Counted from the stretch's first letter, positions 1-12,150 are shown. The stretch: DNA of 64,000 nt from Luzula sylvatica (GCA_946800325.1 OX326960.1:57992855-58056854); one strand, 5' to 3'. The notes: generated from the letters alone by a model not told the origin. Numbers and translations are program-made.

Positions 1-280
1 TGCATTGTCCTATATTGTGCTCTAACAATGTGAGTTTATCCGACCATGCCGTCATGAGACCTCCTTTGGTGCCATTAGCATGTAAAAATTTAGCGTTTTT
101 TAATTTAGCCGAAAACACTAACCGAATGTTAAATTTTGTTGGGTTACACCATTTCGTCTCTTGGAGACAAATCACATCACTCAATGAGATACGAACTTGG
201 TCTTTAATTAAGTTACATTTCTCACTCGATCCGAGTCCCCTCACATTCCAACACATAATTGATAAATTTTTAAAAGACAT
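1..280 (-). CDS. LINE ORF2, N-terminal endonuclease part (runs off left edge)
   Basis: Reading the minus strand from an ATG at 280 gives an open frame to the window edge. It starts MSFKNLSIMCWNVRGLGSS and continues with VICLQETKW, then a GG-containing stretch. CWNVRGL and LQETK are the opening motifs of the APE-type endonuclease of plant L1/LINE ORF2 proteins, which nick target DNA for target-primed reverse transcription. About 93 codons are visible with no stop. The rest (endonuclease body, reverse transcriptase) must lie left of the window. It follows the ORF1 remnant at 386-3107 in the same orientation, the normal ORF1-ORF2 order. Whether ORF2 is intact cannot be judged. Confidence 0.85.
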   Translation of the reverse strand, partial: MSFKNLSIMCWNVRGLGSSEKCNLIKDQVRISLSDVICLQETKWCNPTKFNIRLVFSAKLKNAKFLHANGTKGGLMTAWSDKLTLLEHNIGQC

Positions 281-385
281 AATAACTTAAACAAATAACA
301 AGAAAGAGACATCGTGTCCTTATGGCTCACTAATATTACCCAAAAAGCTTGAGCCATAAGGATCTATCTTAAAGATTTTTGACCC

Positions 386-3107
386 CTAGCCACTGATGTC
401 CATGTCCTCTTGTGCAACTTCTATATCCCTTGCCTCCTTAGTGGCCTCGGCTTGCTCCATCAAAGGGCCATACGCCGCTACACGTAAATCATTGTTAGAG
501 TTGGATCGGGACAAATTATTTGTAAGTGCATTCGCAGTGTTAATTTCTTTTATTAATTTTTGTTTTTGCGATGTGTGATTTGATGCTTCGAACAACATGG
601 CATTTTCTACTTCTTCTATTTGCAGCTTACAAGGTTCAGAGGTATTAATTATGTGGCATAATAATTCGATTTGTGTAAGAGTTTCCTCGGTTAGTCCACA
701 AGGATCGAGCATCTCCTTGTTTAGTGCATCCAAGATGCTTATCCTATTTATAGATTTTTTGATCGATTTAGATAATCCTTTCCCTCTCGATTTTTTTGTT
801 GGTAATGTAATTAGGGAGCCATCGCCCGCTTTTGGTCTCTTTTTAGTTCTCGAGGATTTTTTGTTATTGAAAATAGCATTTTTAATTGATTGTTCTCTCA
901 AAAAGAATGCTCCCTTATTAGGTAGTTTAGAACTAGATGAGAGGGTATCTTTATTACCTTCATAAGCGGCGCGAAGCTGAGCCGTATCCATCATATCTAG
1001 TTCAGCAGCCGATAAGATCTTTCTGGTGTCCCCGGCTTCCTCGCCAATGTCGGCATCGCCCTGCGCTGCCATTGCTTCCTGTCCTCCGCCCGTTCCTGGT
1101 TCGGCCAGTTCCTCCGTGTCCATTATTTCTTGTCTTGTCTGATCCCTCTTCACGGTCCGTCGAGAGCCATCGTTTGGTAGCATCACTGAGTTGACAGCCA
1201 CATTTCGTCGCTTGCTATCTTATCCCCAATTTTTCTCACCGTACTTGACTTTGCTGGACAATATATCGATGCGGCCTCTGTCTCGAGCTGTGGTTTTGAT
1301 AGTCCGCTTAGCGGATTGTTGGTAATTAGCTGGATTGTGTTATTAGGATCCGATAGGGCCTTAGTAGTTGGCTCAATAATAGTATTATTGAGGCCCGATA
1401 TGTTGTGAACCGGCCCAGTTGAGCTTGAGCCCACATGTGTTTTGGTCTGACTATGAGGAGTTTGTTTCGTGGGTTGTTGATTACCGGGCTGGGTCTGTGG
1501 GGGCTGAGTGTGCAATTTGCTACAGTTTTTGGAGAGACCCATGGACCGAGAGTATGTGGTGATTTCTTTATCTTTAGCACCAGCTTTAGCATTTATTGCC
1601 TTGGTATTATGCGACCTCCCCTATGACTCTGCTTCTAATTCAGTCTTTTCTTTTTTGTCTTTTGGAGTTACTTGGCAGGAGACTGAAATGGAAACTGCAC
1701 CCTCTTTCTTTCTGGGCTGAGTCGCCTTAGCTTCTGAGTATGCTCGAAATAGGTTCTGAACCATGTGAAAGGTGGAGCCCGCTGGCAACTTGAGCTGTGG
1801 GGACAGCTCCGAGTTTTGAATATCGAGAGTGGCGCTCAGTGCCGGTACCTTCTAGTTGACAATGGTGCATCCAATGGAGGTTGATGGGGACAGAGTTTTC
1901 TTCGCCGTAGTGTGGATTTGAGCCTGTTGGGAAGAATTTTTGAGCCATTTGGGCTCGAAAATTATGCGGTTGAGCTGGGATTCAAAAAACAAGTTTGCCG
2001 GGGAAGGATCTGCCGCGAAGTTATGAGGGACCGGCTCCATTATTGCACCGAGCGGTTCTATCTCGATGGCTTGGCCTCCTCCAAACGTTAGCGATGACAC
2101 TGCCTTTGGGATTAGGACGAGGTCTGTCGTGCCGATCAGGATCTCGAGAGAGTCGAGGTAGGAGATATTCTGCAGTGGCCCATGGTAAAAAATTTCGCCA
2201 AATGTGATGGTGACCCTTGACAGTTCCTCTATGCAAAAGCAGTAGAGTGGAAGGGTGTGGAGTTTTAACCAAGCCTTGTAACGATAATTTGTCGGCGTGG
2301 CATCTACCGAGAGTTCCCATGGATAAAGAACAAAGTTCTCAGCCAGAAATTTGTCGAGTTCCTGATCAATGAAACCCTTCCTTGGTGTATTGGTCGGGAG
2401 GTTAACGACATACCGATTGTCACTGAGAAATGCAATTTGAAATGGAGCGGTCCATTTGCGACAGCGAAGTAGAAGTTGGCGAACCCCTTGCAGCGAGTGT
2501 CCATGCGCCAGCCTTCCGTCGATGATGATTGTCCGTGACATCGAAGACATTAGGCCCTTCAACTTGGCTGTCTGGGTGTGGAAGCACTGGACAATCCCCG
2601 GACGTCCTTCTGGCAGACAATTCCGGCCCAGTAACCCCCTCGGTTTCATGGGATTAACGAGAAATGTCGGTGGAGCTTGCTTCAAACATCCAACTGCGAC
2701 GTGACCCGTGTGTCCACAATTGGTACAGCGTCGCGCCTTCTTGCACGCGATCGATTGGGGACCCCACTCACAACATCTGTAGCAGCAGTTATGCCATGCC
2801 GGGTCGTTGAGGTTGGTGGGGAGCGGGAAGATGGCATCCTCTAGAGTTGCTGTCGGGAGAAGAGGTCGCAGCTGCCCATTTAGCCTTTTCTTCCTTAGAT
2901 GGTGGAGGAGGCTCAAAAAAACTCGGTTGTTTTGGTTGAGTCCGCGTGGCACGAATTGGCGCGAGACTGGGGGGGGCGTTTTTCAATCCAGACCGCCACG
3001 GTTTTGGGGTGGAATGGTTTCCATGGTACGTAGGGTTTGCTTGTTGCCTCCATGTAGGATCGCTTCTCACCAGCTCTGGCCGCAACAATCCTTCCTTGAG
3101 ACACCAT
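386..3107 (-). pseudogene. LINE ORF1 (zinc-knuckle RNA-binding protein), broken by frameshifts
   Basis: At least three minus-strand frames together make a LINE ORF1. One near 2790-3107 is proline- and lysine-rich with a GRSY/RSYME-like start. One at 1852-2952 holds a cysteine cluster CYRCCEWG followed by a CX2CX4HX4C zinc knuckle (CTNCGHTGHVAVGC) and then an RNA-binding-like region. One at 386-1201 encodes a charged, lysine-rich C-terminus. A fragment at 1183-1542 lies between the last two. In plant LINEs this protein binds element RNA. The frames are separated by stops and shifts, so this copy cannot make one protein. ORF2 begins 106 bases downstream of the last stop. The 5' end of the element is probably close to 3107-3170, but I could not find a target duplication. 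Confidence 0.75.
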
Positions 3108-3170
3108 TGTTGGTTTATGAGCTTTGTTAGACTGGTTTTCCTTTTTATATATATTTTTGGAGCAAATTAA

Positions 3171-4796
3171 ATGATATCATGATGTATTTTTTTATATAAA
3201 ATTTATGATACATTGAATCTAAAGTACTTAAACTAAAATGAAATTATGAATCTAAACTATTTAAAAAAGAGAATTTTTCAATCAAACCCTATTTTTTTTG
3301 GATATTCTAAAAAAACTCCTATCTTTTTGAAACACCAAAAAACCCTCTACCAAATTTTTATTTTCAAATACCCCCCACCCCTCCCTATAAGGTTAAAACT
3401 AATCATGAATGGTGTTAAAAAAAATTATGATCAAAATATCCTTCTTTTTATATATATAGTAATTAAAAGAATATTTTTGTTATTTTTTATTAATTTTAAA
3501 AAAGTACTAATTTTTTCGCTTATAATAATTAAAAAAAATAATTGTCATATGTTATATTTATAGTTATTTTCCTATTGACTCTCGAAAGAAGGATGTAAAT
3601 GTATTGTTTATCTTTTTCTTAATAGTTATTTTCCTTTTTTTTTTTGAAGGCAATAGTTATTTTCCTATTAGCTATTGTTAATTTGGAAATCGTATTTTGT
3701 TGTCTACGGTGGGGGGCGAAGGCATGAAAATAAGCGGTATTGTTATCTCATTACTTAAGCTAATTAATGTAAGTTCGTTGTTATCTTATCTCTCCTTCAA
3801 GTTAATGAGGTCATATTCATTATGAGGACATTGATCCTCAACTCCCTTAATAAATTCATTTATGATATGTATATATAAAAATATGAGAAATTTTTTTGCA
3901 CTCCGCTCAAGGTATAAATACTAGTATTTTTATTACGAGTCGTTGTAAGCAAGTATAAATATGATGGTGAAAGATATATGACGGCATAACGTGCGTTAAA
4001 AGCGGAATGCGTTAGTAGTCCTTTGATAAATAAATAATTAAACAATAGCACATAATGACCTAACAAAAAATATCTTTTAAAATTAATTATTCAAATAATA
4101 ATTATACTTTGAGAATAAAACTATGATAAGGTAGATTTTAAGAATGCATGAGTGAAAAATAAATAAATAAGAAATGGGTTTAATTCAAATTTCAGAATGT
4201 CGGATTTGTTTATAATCCGGGAATCGAATGTCGTGTTTTTTCTTAGAAATAATACTTATACTTTCGGACTTTTCTCCAACAAGTCCGTGTTCTCCGTCTT
4301 CCTCCCTTTCCAACTGAGGGCAGTCACTGCTTCTCCAGTACTTTCTGATGGCGTTTGTTCTCTCCGAACTCTCGAGACGGAGGCCAATTGATTCATGGAC
4401 TTACGGGAAGTATCACTGCCATTAGTAGAATCTCCGAAGAAAAAGGACACTGCTCCTGCTCCTTCACTGCTTCGCTTCACAATCCTGCAATTAATTAATC
4501 CATGGAGACTTGTCAATGGGCTACTACGCCAACAAGTCGTACTTGCTTTATGACCAATGACTACTGATTGGTCAGTGTCTCAATTTCAACCACATAATAG
4601 TGTTCAGGAAATTATCTGTGTTTTGACTAATTCTATTCTAGATGTTAGAATTGCATTCGGTTCATTTGTTGCTCCAAATATGTATGTATATACAGAAATG
4701 AAAAAAAAAAACTCAATATTATGTATTAAGTTCATTTGGGGGTTCGAAAGAAACTCAATTGGGAACAAGACAGAAGAACTGCCAATGATATCAAGG
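3171..4796. other. AT-rich intergenic DNA upstream of the SERK-like gene
   Basis: Low-complexity T/A-rich sequence up to about 4190. A more complex stretch follows at 4256-4516; its minus strand is open for 86 codons and begins next to a possible splice acceptor, but I recognise no family in it. The bases just before 4797 are the 5' leader and promoter region of the receptor kinase. No gene is called here. Confidence 0.5.
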
Positions 4797-7700
4797 ATGG
4801 CGAAGCTCTTTTGGTCGATTCTAGTGATCTTCCGATGTATCTGTCCAAGTGTTCTTGCCAATGATGAAGGTATTCTATTTATTCATATTCTTTTTATCAC
4901 TTCAATATCGCGATGACGTTAATTTCGCGACCCGATTCTTGTATGGAACAGTTGATGCTCTGATTGCTGTTAAGAACAATTTGGTATATCTTAATGGAGT
5001 TTTACAGACATGGATTGCGACTGATGCTACTCCTTGTTCGTGGTCGCATGTCGCATGCAACAACCTAAGTTCCGTTACCAAAATGTAAGAGGTTTCGTAT
5101 CAAAGTGAATCAACTTCACGTTTTAAATTGTTTCAACTTATTTTGGCTTCTGTGTCTTCGTGAGTTACAGATTTCTTGGAGATGCAGCCCTGTCGGGTCC
5201 ATTGGCTCCCGAAATTGGTCTACTTAAAAGTTTAGAATATCTGTAAGTCCATACATGCTTAAAACCAGTATGCTATCTGAAATTAACTATGCGAGCAATT
5301 ATATGTATCTCTTTTTTTGTTTGATTTTCATGATAGTCTTAAAGAGTAAATCTAAATCATTCAAACTAAAATAATAATTGTGTAGATTTGAATCCATCCC
5401 TAAGTTAAACAAAAAAATGGTATCAGACATAATTCACGTAAGTATGTTCGTGTCTTTGTTTTGCTCAATCTTGTACTCGCTCTACGGACTAATCTCTCTA
5501 CAATATATCAAATTTCTAAATGGTTAAAATTTAGTTTAACCTTTTGGATTTAATTTTTAAGAAACACAAGTCAATTTATCCAAACGTTTGAAATTAAGTA
5601 TGATTTTTTTTTCTTCTTAAAAAATATAAGTCGATTTGATTGTTTTAAGTGGCATCATCGAATTCTTGTGATTATTACAGGGAGCTTTACGACAATGGCA
5701 TAACGGGGTCCATACCTAGTGAGGCCGGGAATCTTTCGAACCTCCAATACCTGTATTAAGACTTTTTCTTGATTTATTTTATCTTGGTTTTGAATCTTTT
5801 GATAGAGGTTTGATATGGTGCCTCCCAAATCCACCCAACATCTTTGATGAGAATTTCAATGGTGATTAATTGGAGTAATTAATAATCCAATTAATGTGAA
5901 ATTAACATGTAATGGTGAATTAACATGTTCTAATTAACTGTTCATTATGTGGTACTTGTTAATTATATGCTAATTGGGTTGTTAATTCCCAATCAACCAC
6001 CTTATACTCCCTCTGCACGGGTCATCAACCAGTATCAAATCGAAGTCCTTAATTGGAAAATGTGACATTAGGTATAAGTGTTTAAAACCAATATTAACAT
6101 ATATGATCACAATTAGTACTGTCCCTAAAATTCTCTCAAGATTCCTTGACGTGACACTAATATGGCTAATTAACAATCTAATTTAATGTATATTAACATT
6201 TAATACATAATTAACCATTAATTAACATGTACTAACTAATAAAATTTGGATGTTAATTGAATCCTTAATTAATTATCTTAGTGTCACATCAAGGCAGTTA
6301 TGGAAATTGGGGGGCATAGTAAATGGCCTCTATGTGATTTACGGAATACTGTTTATGATTGATTCCATCAATTTTATATGTGGTGATATATTTGGAGTTT
6401 CAAATTGTGAATTACTAGTTTTCTCATTTTCCTTGGTGCAACTGTAGCCGACTCAAGAATAATAGTCTGTCAGGACCTATTCCCGTCTCTCTAACCGCTC
6501 TCTCTTCTCTCAAAGTTTTGTAAGATTATCAGTTTTCCTTTTAAAATTAATTTCTTAGCACCTCTTAATAAATTGCATGAAATGATGCAGGGATCTATCA
6601 AATAATGATTTGTCCGGAGAAGTTCCCTCTAATGGTTCCTTTCTCCACTTCACACCTCTTAGGTATGTAATGTATATATTGGGTTCATAAATGATGTATC
6701 TTTTTGCATGTCGAGAGTTGCAACTCACCGAGGCGTATATATAACTGGTAGCTTTGCAAACAACCCAAGTTTATGTGGGAAGATGGTAAATATATCGTGC
6801 ACTGGTGCTCCCCCCCCTGATTTTAGTCCACCATCCCCGTGGCGGTCAAAGTCCGTCCCAATCTCACCACCTCCGCCTCCACCTTCACCGCCGTATCTTC
6901 CTCTTCCTCCTCCTCCTCCTCCTCCTCCGAGTGCCATACTGGAATCGAGTTCTCCAAGCAATGGTATCTTATTCTTACTATCTTATCTATATAAGTTGTG
7001 TAGCTGTAGATACTGTGTGTGGTTAAGTTCTCGAGTTAGGGCCAGAAAACTAGCTCATAGTTTTTTTTGGAGAGAATCCTAGGCCACGGGTTTCTTTTTT
7101 TATATTGATGCCGTCGGGACTCGAACCCACAACCTCTACAACATGAGGGTTTATTGTGCTAAGCACTCAACCATCTAGGCTATGGGGCCGTTGGCCACGA
7201 TTCGTCATCCAATCTATTATATCCATTCTATTATGGGCATCTTTTGTGTGATATGATTTTTTCAATTAATTTGCTTATTTTTTTGTTAATTTGATCAGCT
7301 GTCATTATTGGTATTGCACTGGCAATTGGTCTTGTATTGTTGGGTATCGGTTCTTTTGGTTTCTGGTGGTTCTTCCGTAATCAGAGACAAACAAGGGACA
7401 TATCTGGTGAGCATTACAGTGCATTACTATTTTGTTGAAACTCTTGGCCAGCTAATATTTTTGTATTTAATATTACCTAATTTGTTCTTCCTTTGATGAA
7501 ATTGCGTGATTCAGAAATTCAGCTAGCTCAGGTTAGATTTTCGTTACGAGAATTGCAAGTGGCGACTGATGACTTCAGCAACAATAACATTCTTGGGCGA
7601 GGAGGTTCCGGAAAGGTATACAAAGGCAATCTCATGAATGGTTCATTGGTGGCAGTAAAGAGACTGAACCGAGATTGCATTTTGAGTAATTTGCAAGATT

Positions 7701-10700
7701 TCAAAAATGAAATAGAAATATTTAGCAAGCTCGAGCACAGAAGTCTACTCCCTCTTGTAGGATTTTGTGCGACGCCTATTGAGCGCTTGCTTGTGTATCC
7801 TTTCATGGCCAATGGAAGTGTCCACTCATGCCTGCAAGGTACTCCATCTCTCTTTTTTTCTAAATTTTTGGTTCTTTTGGATTCTCAGAGAACATTTATT
7901 TCATGGGGGCTTCTATCATATCCCCTTTTTCCTTATGATGCACCATTTTTCAAGGGTATTTTAAATGGGGGCTTCTATCATACACCCCTTTCTTTACCAT
8001 ACACTCATTTTCAAGGGTATTTGGAGTAATTATCCATTTATAAATATTTAAGGTAAGATATCAAATATATTTATCAATTAATGTTCAACTAAATTGAAAT
8101 TTTTTGTTGTTCATTTAAACCAAAATTTCCATCAAAAATAAATTTTATGATACACTCTTTTACAAATATAATTAATTGCTAAAATATCCAAAATACCCTT
8201 GTAAAAGGGTGTATGATAGAACTCCCCATTTTAAATAATTATCAATTAATGAGTATTTAAGGTAAGATTTCGAGTGTGTGTATCAATTAATGTTTGGCTA
8301 AATAAAAAGTTTTTGTGTTCATTTTAAAAAAATCTTCATAAAAAATAAATTTTATGATATACCCCTTTAAATACCCTTTTACCCCTTTAAATACCTTTTT
8401 TAAATGATGTATGATAAAACTCCCATTATTGCTTGATATAATTATATTAGGAAAGACTCCACATATAAGCCCAACCACATTTTAAATGTTTGAAATAATC
8501 TTTTTTTTTTTGAAATTCCAAATCTAACAAATTTCGGAGTTCGGAGTCCTATGATCATGAGCGGAATGTTAAGGGACGAAACTGTTTTCCGATTATTAAC
8601 CTTCAATCTTCATTACTAAATAATAATCCAGCAATTAATTAGAAAAACAGAGAGAAAACATGTGCCCTGGCAGATTTGAACGAGGGACTTCATTATCCTA
8701 ACCTAAGAGCATCACCAAGGAGGCTACATGTCACTATGTGATTTAACTCCCAATCCATGGCACTAGTACAAAACATTAACATGCGAGTAAATTTTCGCCT
8801 ACATTGATTTATGGAATTATTATGGACATCCAATTACTAGAGAAACCTGACATTATGTGATGGATGAGAATGATATTAGAGTTCAATTCCCACTGCCCTA
8901 AAGTTTTATTTTTACTTCTTAACCAAGTCACTAGAACTAATCAATTAATTTGGCTCTAACATAACATGCTTATTTTTGTTTAATCATTAATGCTTCTTAA
9001 CCAAGTTGCCTGACCCAATCAATTAATTTGGCTCAAATGTAACGTGTTATTCGTGTTTAACCATTAATAAACATAACATGTTTATTTTTTACTTTTAACC
9101 AAGGATACCATATAATCAAACTATATGTTTGCATCCCAACTAAGCTGGAAAATCGGTAATAAGCCCTCAAAGTAAAAATATTATAATATTATATAACATT
9201 TTGATATAGTGTTTGAACAAAATGCAATGCATGGTTCATTGACTCAGGCTGAGTCGAGTTGGACTCGGCCTTGTCCGAGTCGAGTTTTGGGAGTATATCA
9301 CGATTTTCTTTTTTAAGATGGTGTACGGTGTAATTTTAATAAATATAAGCCATGCTTCATTGAAGATGACGGAATTTTGAAAATGGGATAAAACAAATTG
9401 TGGTGATTCAACATTATTTTGGGTTTGTTTTGTTAATTTCAGTATTATTTGAGTTTTTTTATAAATTTCAGCAATTAATAGGGGGTTTTAGGAATTTCTG
9501 CATATTTAGGTGATTTTTTGGTAAATTTCAACAAAATGGTTTTTTTTCTTTCTTTTTTTTGTAAAATTCAGTATTATTTGAGTTTTTTTCCAACATGATT
9601 TCAGAATCATGATGTAAATTTCAGCAATTTAGGTGATTTGTTTTCAGCAATTCTAATATTTTTTTAGTTCAATTTGTTTTCTTTAATGTTTGTCAAATTT
9701 TAAAATAATTTATATTTTTTTTCCATTTCATAACAAATTTTTTTTTTTATCAAAAATCCGACTTTTTGATCCGAGTAGTATGATCCGAGTTGGCTGATTT
9801 CCGAATCGGTTCGAATGGTCGAGTCCGAGTCTGATTTCGACTTTCGGAACCATGATAAAATGTATAAACTACTATTTTTTCATCTTTAAGACTTTCACAG
9901 CCTACAAGTAAAAAACTTGTCGTATTTGGGAAATTATTGTTCAATTAAAGAAATCAATTTATTTTCCTTTATTCACATTTGAGTTATAAAACTAGTATGG
10001 ACCATTACTTAAAAATAAAAATCATTATTCCCCATGAAAAAGTCGTTAGTCAAATTTTGTTTTGTTCAATTCAAACAATTATGGTCTCTATTTGTCAAGA
10101 CCAAAATGACTCGATGCAAAAACAAAACGTTTCGTTAAAAAATTTAGTTTATTTTAAGAAATCAAGATATTTTTGTTTTGTCTCAACCCTCCCCCCTTGA
10201 ATTCTGGTTTTTTCTGTCCATGGGTTATGTAACAATGGCGAACATTAAAATCTTGATCATGACAATGGACCTCAGGTTAGATTTGGAATTTCCGAAAAAT
10301 GACCTATTTGAAGCATTTTCAAATGTGATTAGATTATATTTGAGATCTTCTCATTAATATGATCAATGCCAATTTCAACATTTTGCAGCTCACACACCAC
10401 TACTTGACTGGGAGACCCGGAAAAAAATTGCATTAGATTCTGCAAAAGCACTAGACTACTTGCATCACCATTGTACTCGTAAGATCCTTCATTGTGATAT
10501 AAAGGCAGCAAATATCATGTTAGACGACCAGCTCCGAGCTTTCATCGGAGACTTTGGCTTGGCAACTGTGATGCCTCATGGAGATGATCAAGTTGTATCG
10601 TCCGTAAGAGGAACGTTGGGTCATATTGCTCCAGAATACATTTCCTTTGGAATTCTTTCCGATAAAGTGGACGTGTACGCGTATGGAATCACTCTTCTGG

Positions 10701-11222
10701 AGCTCGTTACTGGCCAAGGGCCGTATACTCTCGCACGGGACAAAGACATGATGCTATTTCATTGGGTAATTTTCTTTTTGCTTCAAATTTCAAAAACTAC
10801 GAGAATTTTTTAACAAGTCCTTGACTAACCTCTAGGTGTCGAGTTTGGTGGAAAGGAAGCAACTAGAGGAGCTAGTCGATCCAGATCTCAGAGAGAACTA
10901 CAAAGACATAGAGACCAATGTCGAGTCGGTAGTCCAGCTGGCAATGCTATGCACACAACAATCACCTCAAAACCGTCCGACAATGTCAGACGTGGTGAGG
11001 ATGCTTGAAAATCACGAAGGAATAGCGAAGCTCTGGTTGGATAGGCGACACGATGGTTCTGGAGAGGAGGAACACATTCGGGAGGCCACGCGATATCTTC
11101 TTGATGGTCTCAACACCCAGTCCGATACTGATACTTCTAGGACCAGTACAATTGGGTTATCAACTTCCATGACCAGTAGTACTATTTGGTTTTCTGTTAC
11201 TGACGGATTTAGACCGAAATGA
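4797..11222 (+). CDS. SERK-like LRR-II receptor kinase A, non-RD, four LRRs
   Basis: Eleven exons join in frame: 4797-4869, 4952-5084, 5171-5242, 5681-5752, 6448-6519, 6591-6662, 6752-6963, 7299-7406, 7515-7838, 10389-10765, 10836-11222 (633 residues). Exon lengths of 133 and 72 bases match the SERK family. Order: signal peptide (1-21), leucine-rich N-cap with PCSWSHVAC, LRRs about 69-164, a proline-rich SPP-type exon (165-235), one membrane segment (about 240-258), and a Ser/Thr kinase domain. SERKs are plasma-membrane co-receptors. Kinase motifs: [39 protein letters not shown] replaces HRD, so it is non-RD, unlike classical SERKs. Exon 4 holds only LRR2 (72 bases), while the paralogue at 17149-19948 has LRR2+LRR3 (144 bases), so LRR3 is missing. 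An in-frame ATG at 4785 is an alternative start. Intron 9 (2.5 kb) carries transposons. Confidence 0.9.
7089..7192 (-). mobile_element. tRNA-derived SINE in intron 7 of the receptor kinase
   Basis: Read on the minus strand the block starts GGCCCCATAGCCTAGATGG and contains an A-box (TAGCCTAGATGG) and a B-box (GGGTTCGAGTCCC), the RNA polymerase III promoter pair, followed by a short A-rich tail. It is flanked by direct repeats GGCCACG at 7082-7088 and 7193-7199, which is the target duplication. It is about 104 bp, short for a plant SINE. Confidence 0.7.
7905..8424. mobile_element. MITE, outer copy, split by a second copy of its own family
   Basis: The left end GGGGGCTTCTATCATA at 7905 and the right end ATGATAAAACTCCC ending at 8424 are the same inverted termini as the inner element at 7967-8227. 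The body on each side of the inner copy also resembles the inner element (shared 'tatttaaggtaaga' and 'caattaatgtt' stretches). I could not find a clean target duplication for this older copy. It lies in intron 9 of the SERK-like gene. Confidence 0.6.
7967..8227. mobile_element. Mutator-type MITE, inner copy with 9-bp target duplication
   Basis: 261-bp element with imperfect ends GGGGGCTTCTATCATACACC and its complement (GGGTGTATGATAGAACTCCCC). It is flanked by perfect 9-bp direct repeats ATTTTAAAT at 7958-7966 and 8228-8236. A 9-bp duplication is typical of Mutator-like elements. There is no coding capacity. Confidence 0.75.
8650..8775 (-). mobile_element. Probable second tRNA-derived SINE
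   Basis: On the minus strand an A-box-like TAGCCTCCTTGGT precedes a B-box-like GTTCAAATC at a SINE-like distance, followed by a T/C-rich tail. Boundaries are approximate and no target duplication was found. It is not a functional tRNA: no cloverleaf is evident. Confidence 0.4.
9228..9856. repeat. Possible TIR element with GAGTCGAGT-rich ends in intron 9
   Basis: The left boundary begins near CATGGTTC and is followed by repeats of CCGAGTCGAGT. The right boundary ends GAACCATG after related CCGAGT repeats in inverted sense. The interior (9300-9760) is low-complexity with repeats of 'aatttcagcaatt'. Suggestive of an old inverted-repeat transposon; ends and target duplication are uncertain. Confidence 0.3.
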
Positions 11223-11327
11223 AAAATTGTTATTTGTTTTTTATTTTTTATTTTTTATTTTAACACTCGGCTCGAATAGCCTTTGTATTAAGCAGTGTCT
11301 CACCGTTGTGAACTGGCATTTTTTTGT

Positions 11328-11412
11328 AATTTAGACTTGTATCTGATTTTAGCACATTCATAGAAGATTGTTTGTCGTTCATTAGCAGATTGCAATTGTT
11401 TCGTATCAAACT
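11328..11412 (-). pseudogene. RPA12 C-terminal fragment, decayed duplicate
   Basis: Minus-strand translation contains TKQLQSANERQTIFYECAKI and then RYKSK. This aligns directly with the last segment of the RPA12-like gene 370 bases to the right (TKQLRSADEGQTVFYECPKC, then RYKSKD). The second CxxC of the zinc ribbon is reduced (CAKI instead of CPKC). Upstream similarity fades quickly and no start is seen. It lies between the 3' ends of the SERK-like gene and RPA12, so it looks like a partial tandem duplication. Confidence 0.7.
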
Positions 11413-11778
11413 GGCTTGAAAGATAACGAAGTAAGGAGAATTCGTCCAGTGGCAGTGAAGCTGTTGTAGAACCTGAAAATTTCTCATTTCTGTCCTCGAA
11501 ACTTTTCATTTTTAAAAAAAGTCTTAAAATTCTTAATAATCCTTTTATAAATTGAATTTTGCTATCTTTGTACAGTCGCTTAGTCAAGGGGAGCCGTACC
11601 GGGAAATCACCAGATTTTGAATTTCATAACATCTCGAGAATAAAACTAATTTATACCAATATAAATTTTATATTATTAGAATTCATAAGCAGGGATACTA
11701 ATCGAACAAAATCTGCAATCAATGCCACAATCATGGATATCAAAATTGCCAACAATAATCATAAAACAAGGAAGAAAA

Positions 11779-12150
11779 CTAATCTTTGGACTTGTATCTG
11801 CATTTAGGGCATTCATAGAAAACAGTCTGGCCTTCATCGGCCGATCGCAATTGCTTCGTGTAGTATTCGAGCTGGGGGTGATGGCACACAGGACATGCTT
11901 CGTTTACAGTGGCTCTCTGCACTCCTTCATCATCCTTTGGTGCTGAATCAACCACCACGAAAGGTTCGAGTTTCAATTCCCTTCTGATATCCTCGGCCGT
12001 GATGGTGTAGCTCAGCTCTTTCCCTTCCATCTCTTTGGCGGCGCGTTTGAAGCCGCAGTTAGGGCAAGTAGCGTAAAGAGGAGAGTCGAAGGAAAGGGTG
12101 GTGCCGCACATGCCGCAGAACAAGAAGTCTCTCGTTTGACTGAACGCCAT
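11779..12150 (-). CDS. RPA12: RNA polymerase I subunit RPA12-like (zinc-ribbon protein)
   Basis: A single 123-residue open frame begins with ATG at 12150. The N-terminal zinc ribbon is CGMC...CPNC (about residues 12-33). The C-terminal ribbon is CPVC...CPKC (about 86-119) with the signature RSADEGQTVFYECPKCRYKS, typical of RPA12 and related TFIIS-like subunits. The RSADE acidic pair is what stimulates transcript cleavage in this family. It acts in the nucleolus in rRNA transcription. The length matches the family (about 120-126). The gene is convergent with the SERK-like gene, whose stop is at 11222. RPB9 and RPC11 are the other subunits with this ribbon; the spacing and short linker fit RPA12 best. 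Confidence 0.88.
   Translation of the reverse strand: MAFSQTRDFLFCGMCGTTLSFDSPLYATCPNCGFKRAAKEMEGKELSYTITAEDIRRELKLEPFVVVDSAPKDDEGVQRATVNEACPVCHHPQLEYYTKQLRSADEGQTVFYECPKCRYKSKD

Noticed and set aside
4256..4516. 86-codon minus-strand frame starting near a splice-acceptor-like site
   Set aside because: No family recognised, no partner exon found, and it overlaps the probable promoter of the receptor kinase.
6725..6961. Minus-strand glycine-rich frame
   Set aside because: It is the complement of the proline-rich exon 7 of the receptor kinase.
7110..7192. Possible tRNA gene
   Set aside because: A- and B-boxes are present but there is no proper cloverleaf; target duplication and A-tail identify a SINE.
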